A DNA stretch of 64,000 nt, taken from NCBI RefSeq assembly GCF_951230135.1, contig NZ_CATNVC010000005.1, forward strand, positions 62,001 through 126,000. The letters are read 5' to 3'. A model generated the notes under the pieces. It searched no databases, was not told the origin of the DNA, and was given only the letters and a program-made list of their open reading frames with translations. The DNA comes from Butyricicoccus sp. Marseille-Q5471 (GTDB lineage: Bacteria > Bacillota > Clostridia > Oscillospirales > Butyricicoccaceae). The position numbers and the translations under genes are program-made. Positions 23,606 to 33,178 of the stretch are shown here, piece after piece; positions within the stretch are counted from its first letter, which is position 1, and every line of letters starts with the position of its first letter.

Positions 23606-23634
23606 TTGCATTGCGCCGTTTCCTAGGGTATAAT
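23606..23634 (+). promoter_or_regulatory. Consensus promoter of the orphan structured RNA
   Basis: TTGCAT (23606-23611), exactly 17 nt, TATAAT (23629-23634). The predicted first base is near 23641. Confidence 0.8.
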
Positions 23635-23640
23635 AAACCG

Positions 23641-24007
23641 TACATGGAGAGGCAAAGCCTTTGCCAGCAGAATTCTTTGACCGCCCCTGTTTTGAGCGGG
23701 GAGCTAAGGCCATCCGGACAGCCGGGTCAAATGCCGAAATTGGCAACTTTGTTGCCTTATTGATTGCGCCAGTGCGCAAATTTTATAAGTTGGCTGCCTA
23801 AAAGCCGTGTGCCGCAGCGCACATCACACTTGTGAAACAATCAATAAGAGTAGTAAAAGTAAATTCTTGCTATATAGACTCTTCCTCTACCATTGAAATG
23901 GCCGTTTTACCCGCGGATACCCTCGGAAAACGGCTGAGTAGGATTGCTTGGACCTCAAGTTAGATGTTCGCCGCGCGCGCCATCTGTACTTGGGGATTTT
24001 TTTATTT
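23641..24007 (+). ncRNA. Orphan structured RNA of about 365 nt ending in a terminator upstream of the polyamine operon
   Basis: Directly visible helices: GGCAAA/TTTGCC (23651-23665); TTTGACC with GGGTCAAA enclosing a multi-branch region (about 23677-23731); GGCAAC/GTTGCC (23742-23756); a 10-bp long-range helix TTATTGATTG (23757-23766) with CAATCAATAA (23838-23847) enclosing three hairpins; AAGAGT/ACTCTT; CCATT/AATGG; CCGTTTT/AAAACGG (about 23902-23934); final terminator CCTCAAGT and AGATG (23953-23966) with CATCT and ACTTGGGG (23981-23995), then a T-run. speD starts 17 nt later. It matches none of the common classes (tmRNA, RNase P, 6S, SAM, lysine, cobalamin, T-box) by their conserved cores. 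Either a stable RNA or an attenuator. Confidence 0.65.
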
Positions 24008-24023
24008 TGAAAGGGGCCTGGCA

Positions 24024-24800
24024 ATGCCGAACAAGCTCAAGCTCTACGGGTTCAACAACCTGACTAAAGCACTTTCCTTCAATATTTATGACGTGTGCTA
24101 TGCAAAAACCGAACGCGAACAGCGCGATTATATCGCCTATATCGACGAGCAGTACAACTCCGAACGACTGACCAACATCATGTTCCGCGTCACCGAAATG
24201 ATCGGTGCGCACGTGCTGCATGTGTCCAAGCAGGATTATGAGCCGCAGGGCGCATCCGTCACCTTCCTGATTGCCGAGGAGCACATGCTGCCCGCGGATG
24301 TTCAGGTGCTCGAAGCGGACACCATCGTCGCGCACCTCGACAAGAGCCACGTGACCGTGCACACCTATCCGGAGTACCATCCGGACACCTGTCTTGCGAC
24401 CTTCCGCGTCGACATCGACGTGGCAACCTGCGGCGAAATCACGCCGCTGTCCACGCTTGACTATCTGATTGGCTCGTTCGATTCGGATATCATCACGATG
24501 GACTACCGCGTGCGCGGCTTTACCCGCGACATCGAGGGCAAAAAGCTGTTTATGGATCACCATATGACTTCGATTCAGGACTTCATCGACCCCTCCACGC
24601 TTGAGCGGTACGATGCGATCGACGTCAATGTCTATCAGGCCAACCTGTTCCACACCAAAATGCTTTTAAAGGAAGTGGACCTGCAGAACTACCTGTTCAA
24701 CACGGACATTTACGAGCTGCCGCCCAAGACCCGCCTGAAAATCAACTCCGACCTGCGCAGCGAAATGATTGAGATTTTCAGCGGAAAAAACATATACTAA
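24024..24800 (+). CDS. speD: S-adenosylmethionine decarboxylase proenzyme (long, E. coli-type)
   Basis: 258 residues; makes decarboxylated SAM, the aminopropyl donor for SpeE. The self-cleavage site [14 protein letters not shown] is intact: Ser108 becomes the pyruvoyl group. Length and the [21 protein letters not shown] start (read in part) fit the long enterobacterial type rather than the short Bacillus type. ATG 24024 after AAAGGGG; the frame extends upstream but only into the RNA terminator. First gene of a tight five-gene operon. Confidence 0.95.
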   Translation: MPNKLKLYGFNNLTKALSFNIYDVCYAKTEREQRDYIAYIDEQYNSERLTNIMFRVTEMIGAHVLHVSKQDYEPQGASVTFLIAEEHMLPADVQVLEADTIVAHLDKSHVTVHTYPEYHPDTCLATFRVDIDVATCGEITPLSTLDYLIGSFDSDIITMDYRVRGFTRDIEGKKLFMDHHMTSIQDFIDPSTLERYDAIDVNVYQANLFHTKMLLKEVDLQNYLFNTDIYELPPKTRLKINSDLRSEMIEIFSGKNIY

Positions 24801-24852
24801 GGAAGAAAAGGACTGTTGTCCGGCTCATTCCTTTCGAAAGGAAACCTGCCTC

Positions 24853-26313
24853 ATGGATCAATCCCGCGTGCCGATTTTGACGGCGCTCGAACAATTTAAG
24901 TCTATGCGCATCGTGCCGTTTGATGTCCCCGGACACAAACGCGGCCGCGGCAACCCCGAGCTGACCCGTTTTCTCGGCGAAGCCTGCCTTACGGTTGACG
25001 TAAACTCGATGAAGCCGCTGGACAACCTCTGTCACCCGACCACCGTCATCCGCGAGGCCGAGGAGCTGGCCGCCGATGCCTTCGGCGCACGCCACGCCTT
25101 CCTGATGGTCGGCGGCACGACCTCGTCGGTGCAGTCGATGGTGCTGTCGGTCGTCAGCCGCGGCGATGAAATCATCCTGCCGCGAAACGTGCACCGCTCG
25201 GTCATCAATGCACTGGTGCTGACCGGTGCAATTCCGGTTTACGTAAACCCCCAGATGAACGACCGGCTGGGCATTTCACTCGGCATGTCGGTTTCGGATG
25301 TCAAGGCCGCGATTGAGAAGCACCCGAACGCCAAGGCGGTGCTCGTCAACAACCCAACCTATTACGGCATCTGCTCGGACATCCGCAGCATCGTAAAGCT
25401 CGCGCATGACGCGGGCATGAAAGTGCTCGCCGACGAAGCGCACGGCACGCATTTCTATTTTGGTGATAATATGCCCTGCTCCGCCATGGCCGCAGGCGCC
25501 GATTTGGCTTCGGTTTCGATGCACAAATCGGGCGGCTCGCTGACGCAGTCAAGCTTTCTGCTGTGCGGTCAGTCGATGAACCCCGACCATGTGCGGCAGT
25601 TCATCAATCTGACGCAGACGACGAGCGGCTCGTACCTTCTGATGGTCAGCCTTGATATTTCGCGCAAAAACCTCGCCCTGCACGGCAAAGAGATTTTCCG
25701 CAAGGTGACCGACCTGACCGAATACGCCCGCGAGGAAATCAATCAGCTTGGCGACTACTACGCCTACGGGCGAGAGCTGATTAACGGCGACACCGTTTTT
25801 GACTTCGATGCGACCAAGCTTGCCGTCAACACGCTCGACCTCGGCCTTGCCGGCATCGAGGTGTACGATATTCTGCGTGATTTTTACGACATTCAGACCG
25901 AATTCGGCGATTTGGGCAACCTGCTCGCCTATGTTTCCGTCGGCGACCGTGAGCGCGATTTGGAGCGTTTGGTCGCGGCACTGTCTGACATCCGCCGCCG
26001 CTATAAACGCGACAAGGCCGAGCTGATGCGGCAGGAATACATCAATCCGCAGGTCGTCGCCGGCCCGCAGGAGGCGTTTTACGCGGAAAAGCAGTCGCTC
26101 CCGCTTGAAAACACCATTGGCCGCATCTGTGCCGAGTTTGTCATGTGCTATCCGCCCGGCATCCCGATTCTCGCGCCCGGCGAGCGCATCACACAGGATA
26201 TTCTCGATTACATCCGCTACGCCAAGGAAAAGAACTGTCTGCTGACCGGCACCGAAGATCCGTCGGTGGACACCCTGCAGGTTATCAAAGGAGTGATCAG
26301 TCCATGCATCTGA
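24853..26313 (+). CDS. Orn/Lys/Arg decarboxylase, fold type I PLP enzyme
   Basis: 486 residues of the short SpeA/YaaO-type family. PLP lysine is K225 in SVSMHKSGGSLTQSS; D194 and H197 in ADEAHGTHF hold the cofactor; DVPGHKRGRG at residues 24-33 is the family signature. Members decarboxylate arginine, lysine or ornithine, and sequence alone does not decide which. In this operon it would supply agmatine, putrescine or cadaverine. The frame is open upstream of ATG 24853, but AAAGGAAA near 24839 supports this start. Its last 10 nt overlap speE. Confidence 0.92.
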   Translation: MDQSRVPILTALEQFKSMRIVPFDVPGHKRGRGNPELTRFLGEACLTVDVNSMKPLDNLCHPTTVIREAEELAADAFGARHAFLMVGGTTSSVQSMVLSVVSRGDEIILPRNVHRSVINALVLTGAIPVYVNPQMNDRLGISLGMSVSDVKAAIEKHPNAKAVLVNNPTYYGICSDIRSIVKLAHDAGMKVLADEAHGTHFYFGDNMPCSAMAAGADLASVSMHKSGGSLTQSSFLLCGQSMNPDHVRQFINLTQTTSGSYLLMVSLDISRKNLALHGKEIFRKVTDLTEYAREEINQLGDYYAYGRELINGDTVFDFDATKLAVNTLDLGLAGIEVYDILRDFYDIQTEFGDLGNLLAYVSVGDRERDLERLVAALSDIRRRYKRDKAELMRQEYINPQVVAGPQEAFYAEKQSLPLENTIGRICAEFVMCYPPGIPILAPGERITQDILDYIRYAKEKNCLLTGTEDPSVDTLQVIKGVISPCI

Positions 26314-27164
26314 GTTTTACCGAAATGCACACGCCGACCGTCGGTCTGCAAATCGCGGTCGACCGTCAGCTTTATACCGAGCAGAGCGAGTTTCAGCGCA
26401 TTGATGTATTTGAATGCGAAGAATTCGGCCGCTTTCTGACGCTCGACGGCTACATGATGCTGACCGAGCGCGACGAATTCATCTACCACGAAATGATGGT
26501 GCACGTGCCGCTGGCTGTGCGGGGCGAGAACATCAAAAAAGTGCTCGTCATCGGCGGCGGCGACGGCGGCTGCGTGCGTGAGCTGTGCCGCTATGACCAC
26601 ATCGAGCACATCGACCTCGTTGAAATTGACGAGCGCGTGGTCAGCGTCTGCCGGGAGTATCTGCCCACAGTCGCCTGCTCGCTGTCCGACCCGCGCGTGC
26701 ATCTTTTGTTCCAGGACGGACTGAAATACATCCGCCGCGTGAGCGGAGAGTACGACCTCATCATCATCGACTCGACCGACCCCTTCGGCCCGGGCGAAGG
26801 ACTGTTCACGATGGAGTTTTACGGCAACTGCTACAAGGCGCTGACTGAGGACGGCGTTCTCGTCAACCAGCACGAAAGTCCGTTTTACAAGGACGACGCG
26901 CGCGCCTGCCAGCGGGCACACAAGAACATTGTGCACTCGTTTGAGCTTTCGCGCCTGTTTCAGGCGCATATTCCGACCTATCCGTCGGGTCACTGGCTGT
27001 TCGGCTTCTCTTCGCGCGGCATTCATCCCGTGCATGATCTAAAGGCCGACTGGTGGAATTCACTCGGCATCGAGACAAAATACTATAATACCAATCTGCA
27101 CAAGGGCGCGTTCTATCTGCCCAACTATGTTCAGAAACTTTTGGAGAAAGTGGAGGAGAATTAA
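26304..27164 (+). CDS. speE: Spermidine synthase-like aminopropyltransferase
   Basis: 286 residues. Transfers the aminopropyl group of decarboxylated SAM to a diamine or polyamine. GGGDGG (84-89), ligand VEIDERVV, and catalytic D156/D159 in IIDSTDPFGPGEGLF are intact, as is the N-terminal GRFLTLDGYMMLTERDEF. Start ATG 26304 with AAAGGAG 8 nt upstream, inside the end of the decarboxylase gene. The acceptor (putrescine, agmatine, cadaverine or spermidine) is uncertain because a second route to spermidine follows in the same operon. Confidence 0.94.
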   Translation: MHLSFTEMHTPTVGLQIAVDRQLYTEQSEFQRIDVFECEEFGRFLTLDGYMMLTERDEFIYHEMMVHVPLAVRGENIKKVLVIGGGDGGCVRELCRYDHIEHIDLVEIDERVVSVCREYLPTVACSLSDPRVHLLFQDGLKYIRRVSGEYDLIIIDSTDPFGPGEGLFTMEFYGNCYKALTEDGVLVNQHESPFYKDDARACQRAHKNIVHSFELSRLFQAHIPTYPSGHWLFGFSSRGIHPVHDLKADWWNSLGIETKYYNTNLHKGAFYLPNYVQKLLEKVEEN

Positions 27165-27166
27165 TT

Positions 27167-28426
<1,260 letters not shown>

Positions 28427-28427
28427 C

Positions 28428-29558
28428 ATGAAGTTTACCGAACTGCCCACCCCCTGTTTTTTACTGGATGAAAACAAGCTGATTCAAAACCTTGCCGTGC
28501 TGCGCGACGTGGCACAGCGCTCGGGTGCGAAGATTCTGCTCGCGCAGAAGGCCTTCTCGATGTTTTCGGTCTATCCGCTGATTGCCGAATATCTCGACGG
28601 CACCACGGCCAGCGGCCTGTTTGAGGCACGGCTCGGCAAGGAGCATTTCGGCAAGGAGACGCACGTGTTCTCCCCCGCCTATACCGAGCAGGAGTTCGGC
28701 GAGCTGCTGCAGTACGCTGACCATATTGTATTTAACTCCTTCTCCCAGTGGAAGGCTTACGGTAACTACGCCCGCATCGCCGGCAAAAGCTGCGGCCTGC
28801 GCATCAACCCCGAGTGCTCGACGCAGGACCCCGACCACGCGATGTATGATCCCTGCGGCCCAACCTCGCGCCTTGGCGTGACGCTTGAAAACTTTCAGCC
28901 TGAAATGCTAAACGGCATCGACGGCTTCCACTTCCACACCCTGTGCGAGCAGAACTCGGATGCGCTCGTGCGCACGGTTGCCGCGTTTGAAAGCAAATTC
29001 GGTGCATACATGGAAGGCATGAAGTGGCTCAACCTCGGCGGCGGCCACCATATCACGCGCGACGATTACGATGTGGAAAAGCTGGTCAGCCTGATTATCT
29101 ATCTGCGCCGCAAGTACAATGTTGAGGTTTATCTGGAACCGGGCGAGGCCGTCGTGCTTGGCGCGGGTTATTTGGTGGGAACCGTGCTGGAGATTGTGCA
29201 CAACCATGCCCACATCGCCATTCTTGACACCTCGGCCGCGTGCCATATGCCAGATGTGCTTGAGGTGCCCTACCGTCCGCCCGTGTTCCGCTCGGGTCAG
29301 CCGAATGAAAAAGCCTTTACCTATCTGCTGACCGGACGCACCTGCCTTGCGGGTGACATCATCGGCGAATACTCGTTTGACAACCGCCTGCTGGTCGGCG
29401 ATCAGGTCGTTTTTGGTGACATGGCGCTGTACACCATGGTCAAAACCAATACCTTCAACGGCATGCCGCTGCCCAATATCGCCATCCGCCGCGTGAGCGG
29501 CACGGACGAGGTTGTGCGTGCCTTCGGGTATGAAGATTTCAAAAACCGCCTGTCTTAA
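28428..29558 (+). CDS. nspC: Carboxynorspermidine/carboxyspermidine decarboxylase
   Basis: 376 residues, alanine-racemase-fold PLP enzyme. PLP lysine K41 in ILLAQKAFSMF; GFHFHTLCEQ, WLNLGGGHHITRDDYD, YLEPGEAVVLGAGYL and GRTCLAGDIIGEY are the NspC hallmarks. Removes the carboxyl group from carboxyspermidine (or carboxynorspermidine) to give the triamine. Last gene of the operon, one base after the dehydrogenase stop, and followed by a strong terminator. Confidence 0.95.
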   Translation: MKFTELPTPCFLLDENKLIQNLAVLRDVAQRSGAKILLAQKAFSMFSVYPLIAEYLDGTTASGLFEARLGKEHFGKETHVFSPAYTEQEFGELLQYADHIVFNSFSQWKAYGNYARIAGKSCGLRINPECSTQDPDHAMYDPCGPTSRLGVTLENFQPEMLNGIDGFHFHTLCEQNSDALVRTVAAFESKFGAYMEGMKWLNLGGGHHITRDDYDVEKLVSLIIYLRRKYNVEVYLEPGEAVVLGAGYLVGTVLEIVHNHAHIAILDTSAACHMPDVLEVPYRPPVFRSGQPNEKAFTYLLTGRTCLAGDIIGEYSFDNRLLVGDQVVFGDMALYTMVKTNTFNGMPLPNIAIRRVSGTDEVVRAFGYEDFKNRLS

Positions 29559-29565
29559 ATAAGCC

Positions 29566-29602
29566 AAAGGGAGCGCAATGGATGAACCATTGCGCTCCCT
29601 TT
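29566..29602. terminator. Bidirectional terminator of polyamine operon and DUF554 gene
   Basis: Perfect 16-bp stem (29566-29581/29587-29602; AAAGGGAGCGCAATGG with complement), loop ATGAA, T-rich tails on both strands. Confidence 0.92.
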
Positions 29603-29613
29603 CTTTTATCCTT

Positions 29614-30357
29614 TTACAGCGCCGCGACGGCGGGAAAAATCCTGCCCAGCAGGAAAAACAGAATCGGCACGAACATGGCCGGCAGCAGATTGCCGACCTT
29701 AACCTTCTTATCGAACATCAGGTTAAAGCCGATGGCGAAGATGAGCACCGAGCCGATGCAGGAAACCTGTCCGATCAGCGCATCCGACAACCACGGACGG
29801 ATGAACCGCGCGAGCAGCGTGATGCCGCCCTGATACACAAGCAGCGGCGCGATGGACAGATACACGCCCTTGCCGAGCGACGCTGCGAACACAATCGCCG
29901 CAATTCCGTCCAAAATAGCCTTCGCAACCAGAATAGACGGATTTCCGTTCAGACCGTCCTCCAATGAGCCGACAATCGCCATCGCGCCAACGCAGAACAG
30001 CAGCGACGCAGTGACAAAGCCCTCAACAAAGCGGCTGTCCCCGCCCGCGCCGAATTTGCGCTTGCAGGCCTCACCCATGCGGTCGAGACGGGCTTCAATG
30101 TCAATCGCCTCACCAATCAGCGCACCTATCATCAGACTGAGCACGAGCAGCATAGTGTGCTGCGTGGACAGTGCGCCGTTTTCTACCGTCACCAGCCCGC
30201 TGACCGCGCCGCCGATGCCGATGAAAAAGGTGCACAGGCCCAAAGCCTGCAAAATAGTGCGTTCAAATCGCGGCGGCAGGCCGTTTTTGAGCAGCAGGCC
30301 GACGGTCGTCCCTGCGAATACCGTGCCGACGTTTACGATGGTTCCAAGTCCGATCAT
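29614..30357 (-). CDS. DUF554 family membrane protein
   Basis: 247 residues, six to seven membrane segments. The start MIGLGTIVNVGTVFAGTTVG, the GALIGEAIDIE loop, SLLFCVGAMAIVGSLEDGL and KAILDGIAAIVFAASLGKGV are characteristic of the DUF554 (YdfK) family of putative transporters; function unknown. ATG 30357 with GAGGGGA 9 nt upstream is preferred over an upstream frame that would overlap the promoter. That Shine-Dalgarno belongs to the 3' arm of the preceding terminator. Confidence 0.88.
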   Translation of the reverse strand: MIGLGTIVNVGTVFAGTTVGLLLKNGLPPRFERTILQALGLCTFFIGIGGAVSGLVTVENGALSTQHTMLLVLSLMIGALIGEAIDIEARLDRMGEACKRKFGAGGDSRFVEGFVTASLLFCVGAMAIVGSLEDGLNGNPSILVAKAILDGIAAIVFAASLGKGVYLSIAPLLVYQGGITLLARFIRPWLSDALIGQVSCIGSVLIFAIGFNLMFDKKVKVGNLLPAMFVPILFFLLGRIFPAVAAL

Positions 30358-30364
30358 ATAAAAA

Positions 30365-30413
30365 TTCCCCTCTTTTGTGCAGTGCCACATTAGTATAGCA
30401 CAAAAGAGGGGAA
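30365..30413 (-). terminator. Terminator of the HAAS-like gene, with the DUF554 promoter inside
   Basis: Perfect 16-bp inverted repeat (30413-30398 with 30380-30365), then TTTTT on the minus strand. The loop contains the -10 box of the next promoter and the distal arm contains the next Shine-Dalgarno. Confidence 0.8.
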
Positions 30414-30420
30414 AAACCAA
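30392..30420 (-). promoter_or_regulatory. Promoter of the DUF554 gene nested in a terminator
   Basis: Minus-strand TTGGTT (30420-30415), 17-nt spacer, TATACT (30397-30392). The spacer is the proximal arm of the terminator hairpin. Confidence 0.65.
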
Positions 30421-31140
30421 TCACTGGGTTTGGCGGAAATATTCGATTGTACCGATGACACCGGTCAGCACGCCGCAGATGGGGAAAATAATCCAGCCCG
30501 GATGCCACAGGTCGGCAAAAAATCCAAGGCAGAGATAAATCATCGCGGCAATCGGGAACGACACACCCGCGAACAGTCCTGTCCAGCGATACCGAATGCC
30601 GCCGTTCGATTCGCCTGCCACAGACGAAGGCGCGCTCTCGTTCTCCCCACCCAGACCGAATACTTCCTTATAATAGCTGTCCCGCCGTCCCGACAGAATG
30701 CACAGCACAACGCCGGCCGCAACCGCGCCGAACATCAGCACCTGCCCGAGCAGCTCGCTGCGCAAAAAGGACTCGGCGCAGAGCTGATACAGGATGGGCG
30801 ATGCAATGAACAGCGCCACCGCAAGCGCGACGGTCAGATGCTTTTTGTCGTTGTACTGACGGTATTCCTCTAAAATCGCGGGGTCAATCTGCTCGCGGGA
30901 CATATGCACCGGCGCTTCGGCTACCACATCGTCCAAACCCAGTTCACTGCGCAGCTCCTCCGCCGAGCCGATGGACGCAACAACAATGCCCGCGGCTTCG
31001 TGCTCGTTTTTGCCCTCTTGCAGCAGGGCATTGAACTTTTCCTCCAGATTAAACAGCATATCTCGCTTCATCTGCACGATGTCCTCCGTCTGCGGCAGCG
31101 CGGAAAACAGCGCCTCTACATAATTTCGAACCGTTTCCAT
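30421..31140 (-). CDS. HAAS/DUF1700-like membrane protein, partner of PadR
   Basis: 239 residues. The N-terminal 75 residues (METVRNYVEALFSALP, MKRDMLFNLEEKFNALLQEGKNEHEAA, IGSAEEL; read in parts) resemble the HAAS signalling domain or permease-prefix domain that pairs with PadR regulators. Four membrane segments follow (about 100-120, 127-150, 187-207, 212-232). Cotranscribed with padR (2-nt gap). Probably a membrane stress or permease-associated regulator; no transport motif visible. Confidence 0.8.
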   Translation of the reverse strand: METVRNYVEALFSALPQTEDIVQMKRDMLFNLEEKFNALLQEGKNEHEAAGIVVASIGSAEELRSELGLDDVVAEAPVHMSREQIDPAILEEYRQYNDKKHLTVALAVALFIASPILYQLCAESFLRSELLGQVLMFGAVAAGVVLCILSGRRDSYYKEVFGLGGENESAPSSVAGESNGGIRYRWTGLFAGVSFPIAAMIYLCLGFFADLWHPGWIIFPICGVLTGVIGTIEYFRQTQ

Positions 31141-31142
31141 CT

Positions 31143-31469
31143 CTATTCCTCCTTTGCAAATGCGTCAACTACTCGCTTTAAAACCTGCCATTCAGCGCAC
31201 TTTTCGCCGAAAAACTGTCGTCCCGCATCGGTAATGGTGTAATACGTGCGCGGACGCCCCTGCGTCTCACTGCCTTGGTATGCGGCGACCAATCCCTGCT
31301 TTTCGAGCCGGCCAAACGCCGAGTATAGCGTGGTTTCCTTAATGCAGTACGCTCCTGCGGCACGCTTTTCAATCTCCTTGGAGATTTCGTAGCCGTAGGA
31401 GTCCCGCTCGGCGAGCAGGCTCAGAATCAGCATATCGTTATAGCCGCGCATCACGTCGCTTCCCAACAT
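31143..31469 (-). CDS. PadR family transcriptional regulator
   Basis: 108 residues. Winged helix with DMLILSLLAERDSYGYEISKEI (read in part), KETTLYSAFGRLEKQGLV and GRPRTYYTITDAGR, all PadR signatures. ATG 31469 after AAAGGAGGG. A 13-bp inverted repeat covers its own promoter, so it should repress itself and the downstream HAAS-like gene. Confidence 0.94.
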   Translation of the reverse strand: MLGSDVMRGYNDMLILSLLAERDSYGYEISKEIEKRAAGAYCIKETTLYSAFGRLEKQGLVAAYQGSETQGRPRTYYTITDAGRQFFGEKCAEWQVLKRVVDAFAKEE

Positions 31470-31491
31470 GGCTCGCCCTCCTTTACTTCAT

Positions 31492-31526
31492 CTGTCGTAG
31501 TAATCATAACAGAATTACTACGACAG
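31492..31526. promoter_or_regulatory. PadR operator
   Basis: Perfect inverted repeat CTGTCGTAGTAAT (31492-31504), 9-nt centre, ATTACTACGACAG (31514-31526). It spans the -10 box and the spacer of the padR promoter. Confidence 0.8.
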
Positions 31527-31531
31527 GTCAA
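31503..31531 (-). promoter_or_regulatory. Promoter of padR operon
   Basis: Minus-strand TTGACC (31531-31526), 17-nt spacer, TATGAT (31508-31503). Confidence 0.75.
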
Positions 31532-31542
31532 GTAGTTTGGAT

Positions 31543-31574
31543 AAAAAAACCGCGGCCCCGAAAAGAGCCGCGGT
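31543..31574 (-). terminator. Terminator of tmcAL and the zinc-protein gene
   Basis: ACCGCGGC/GCCGCGGT stem (31549-31556/31567-31574), followed on the minus strand by seven T. Confidence 0.85.
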
Positions 31575-31580
31575 AAAGAT

Positions 31581-31802
31581 TCAGCAAGCATCTACATCAA
31601 TGATGATTTTTTTACAGTAGGAGCAGTACCAGGCACGCGCTTCCGCGCGCTGCCCGATCCCGCAGTCCCCGATTTTCAGGCCGCCGCAGGCCCACAGGCC
31701 GAACAGCATTTCCTTGTCCTTTGGCAGCCATTTGAGCGTCTTGTGGTCGCCAAGCAGTTTCCCATCGAGCATTTCCTTGTCACAATAGGGACATTTTTGC
31801 AT
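31581..31802 (-). CDS. Small zinc-ribbon-like protein
   Basis: 73 residues with two Cys pairs, CPYCDKEM at the N-terminus and CSYCKK near the C-terminus, plus CGG and DCG in between. It resembles the PF20097-type family of small clostridial proteins, whose role is unknown; a structural zinc site is likely. ATG 31802 after GAGGTA, 18 nt downstream of tmcAL, same transcript. Confidence 0.8.
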   Translation of the reverse strand: MQKCPYCDKEMLDGKLLGDHKTLKWLPKDKEMLFGLWACGGLKIGDCGIGQRAEARAWYCSYCKKIIIDVDAC

Positions 31803-31820
31803 AACAGGTACCTCCTCAGG

Positions 31821-32984
31821 CTATTTCAGACAAAACGGAGTCTTTTGAAAATGCGTTCCGCCGCCGCGGTGGGCGGAGTCAGGCAGCGCAAGGGCAAACA
31901 AATCGTCAGCAAACGCATCGCGCAGCAGGTCGGTCTGCAATGCCTCCGGCAGCTGCTTTTCCGAAACCGGCTTGACGATGACGGGCAGGTTGTCGCTCGC
32001 CGTGCGCAGCAGCGCGGCGCCGCGTGCGCCGATGGCAAGCACGCGCAGATACTGCGGCTGCACCGCCGCGTCGCGCGGAACGGAAAGCGCGAGCCGAAGC
32101 AGCGCCCGTCGCACGCGGGCGGCGGGAAAGCAGCGGGTCTGCGCCAGTTCGACCGCGTCAGCATAGGTGACCGCACGGTAAACGGCGTTTTGCAGCCGCT
32201 CATCGAATCCGTCCGCCGACCCTGTGGTCAATCTTCCCTCATACAGCAGGCGGCGCAGCAGCGTCAGCAGCGCATGTCCCGGCACGGAAACCGGCGCACG
32301 GCCATCCTCCACCGCGCGGCGCAGCAGCACATGGCTGCTTTCAGGCAGGTAGGGCACGCAGGCGGCAAGCTGTCCCGCGCGCAGGCGCTCCCGCAACAGG
32401 CTTGCCGAGGCAAAGCCGCCTCCCGGACCGGACGCATCATGCCCCACGCCGCGCCGCTGCACCGCGACCGGGCGCATGCTCCGTCCGCGCATGGCACGGC
32501 AGTATTCGATAGCGAGGGTGTTGTTCGGCTCATCCAGCAGGTCGGCGGCGGCGTGATCGCGACGGCGCAGCGCCTGCTGCCGCGCGGCGGCATAGGACAG
32601 CCCTTTTTCCGGTATAAACGCAATTTCGTCCAACAGCTCCGCCGCATGTGCAATGGCCGAAGCATCCCCTGATTCGCAGCCGAAGGACACTGCATCGCAG
32701 CCGAGCGCGGCGAGCACGCCGATTGCCCCCTGCGCAAACCCCTCCGCCGAGGAGAGCGCAGCGGCCAGCGGCAGCTCAACTACTAAATCCGCACCGCTGC
32801 GCACCGCCATTTCGGCGCGGGTGTATTTGTCCAGCAGCGCAAACTCGCCGCGCTGCACAAAATTGCCGCTCATCGCGCAGACAAGAGGCGTATCCTCACC
32901 CAAAATCCGCCGTGTCTCGGCCAGGTGATGCGCGTGTCCCGCGTGAAACGGATTATATTCGGCGACAATACCGCAAACGCCCAT
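31821..32984 (-). CDS. tmcAL: tRNA(Met) cytidine acetate ligase
   Basis: 387 residues, nucleotidyltransferase of the YlbM/TmcAL family, which uses acetate and ATP to make N4-acetylcytidine at the wobble base of elongator tRNA-Met. N-terminal CGIVAEYNPFHAGHAHHL carries the HxGH ATP-binding motif; MSGNFVQRGEFALLDKYTRAEMA (read in parts) and VELPLAAALSSAEGFA follow; EPNNTLAIEYCRAM and RRGVGHD are family signatures. ATG 32984 after GGAGG. Use of acetate is a metabolic link to ackA, divergent next door. Confidence 0.93.
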   Translation of the reverse strand: MGVCGIVAEYNPFHAGHAHHLAETRRILGEDTPLVCAMSGNFVQRGEFALLDKYTRAEMAVRSGADLVVELPLAAALSSAEGFAQGAIGVLAALGCDAVSFGCESGDASAIAHAAELLDEIAFIPEKGLSYAAARQQALRRRDHAAADLLDEPNNTLAIEYCRAMRGRSMRPVAVQRRGVGHDASGPGGGFASASLLRERLRAGQLAACVPYLPESSHVLLRRAVEDGRAPVSVPGHALLTLLRRLLYEGRLTTGSADGFDERLQNAVYRAVTYADAVELAQTRCFPAARVRRALLRLALSVPRDAAVQPQYLRVLAIGARGAALLRTASDNLPVIVKPVSEKQLPEALQTDLLRDAFADDLFALALPDSAHRGGGTHFQKTPFCLK

Positions 32985-33038
32985 GGAAACCTCCTAAAAA
33001 CCGGTGCAAATAACGCTCACAATCGAACAAATTATCCC

Positions 33039-33067
33039 TTGTGCAATTGAGGAAAATCGTGTAATAT
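33039..33067 (+). promoter_or_regulatory. Promoter of ackA
   Basis: TTGTGC (33039-33044), 17-nt spacer, TAATAT (33062-33067), leaving a leader of about 105 nt. TTGAGG/TGATAT, 8 nt further on, is an alternative. Confidence 0.55.
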
Positions 33068-33178
33068 AGTGATATACGATTATTATATCTGCTTTTGTCT
33101 CTTAACGCAAGCGGCAAAAGAGGAGTCGCATCGCTTGTTTGCGATTCCAAAAATACGGGCATGAGGGAGTTTTTGAAA

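Noticed and set aside
23644-23763. A 39-codon reading frame starting with ATG at the very beginning of the structured RNA.
   Set aside because: No ribosome binding site, a start only a few bases from the predicted 5' end, and the region is better explained by RNA helices. It could still be a leader peptide if translation is shown.
23641-24007. tmRNA gene: a frame in the RNA ends in codons for Leu-Ala-Ala followed by TAA at 23790-23801.
   Set aside because: The 5' and 3' ends do not form a tRNA-like acceptor, there is no GTTCRA T-loop sequence or CCA-like end, and the tag frame would be unusually long. The LAA-stop is most likely chance.
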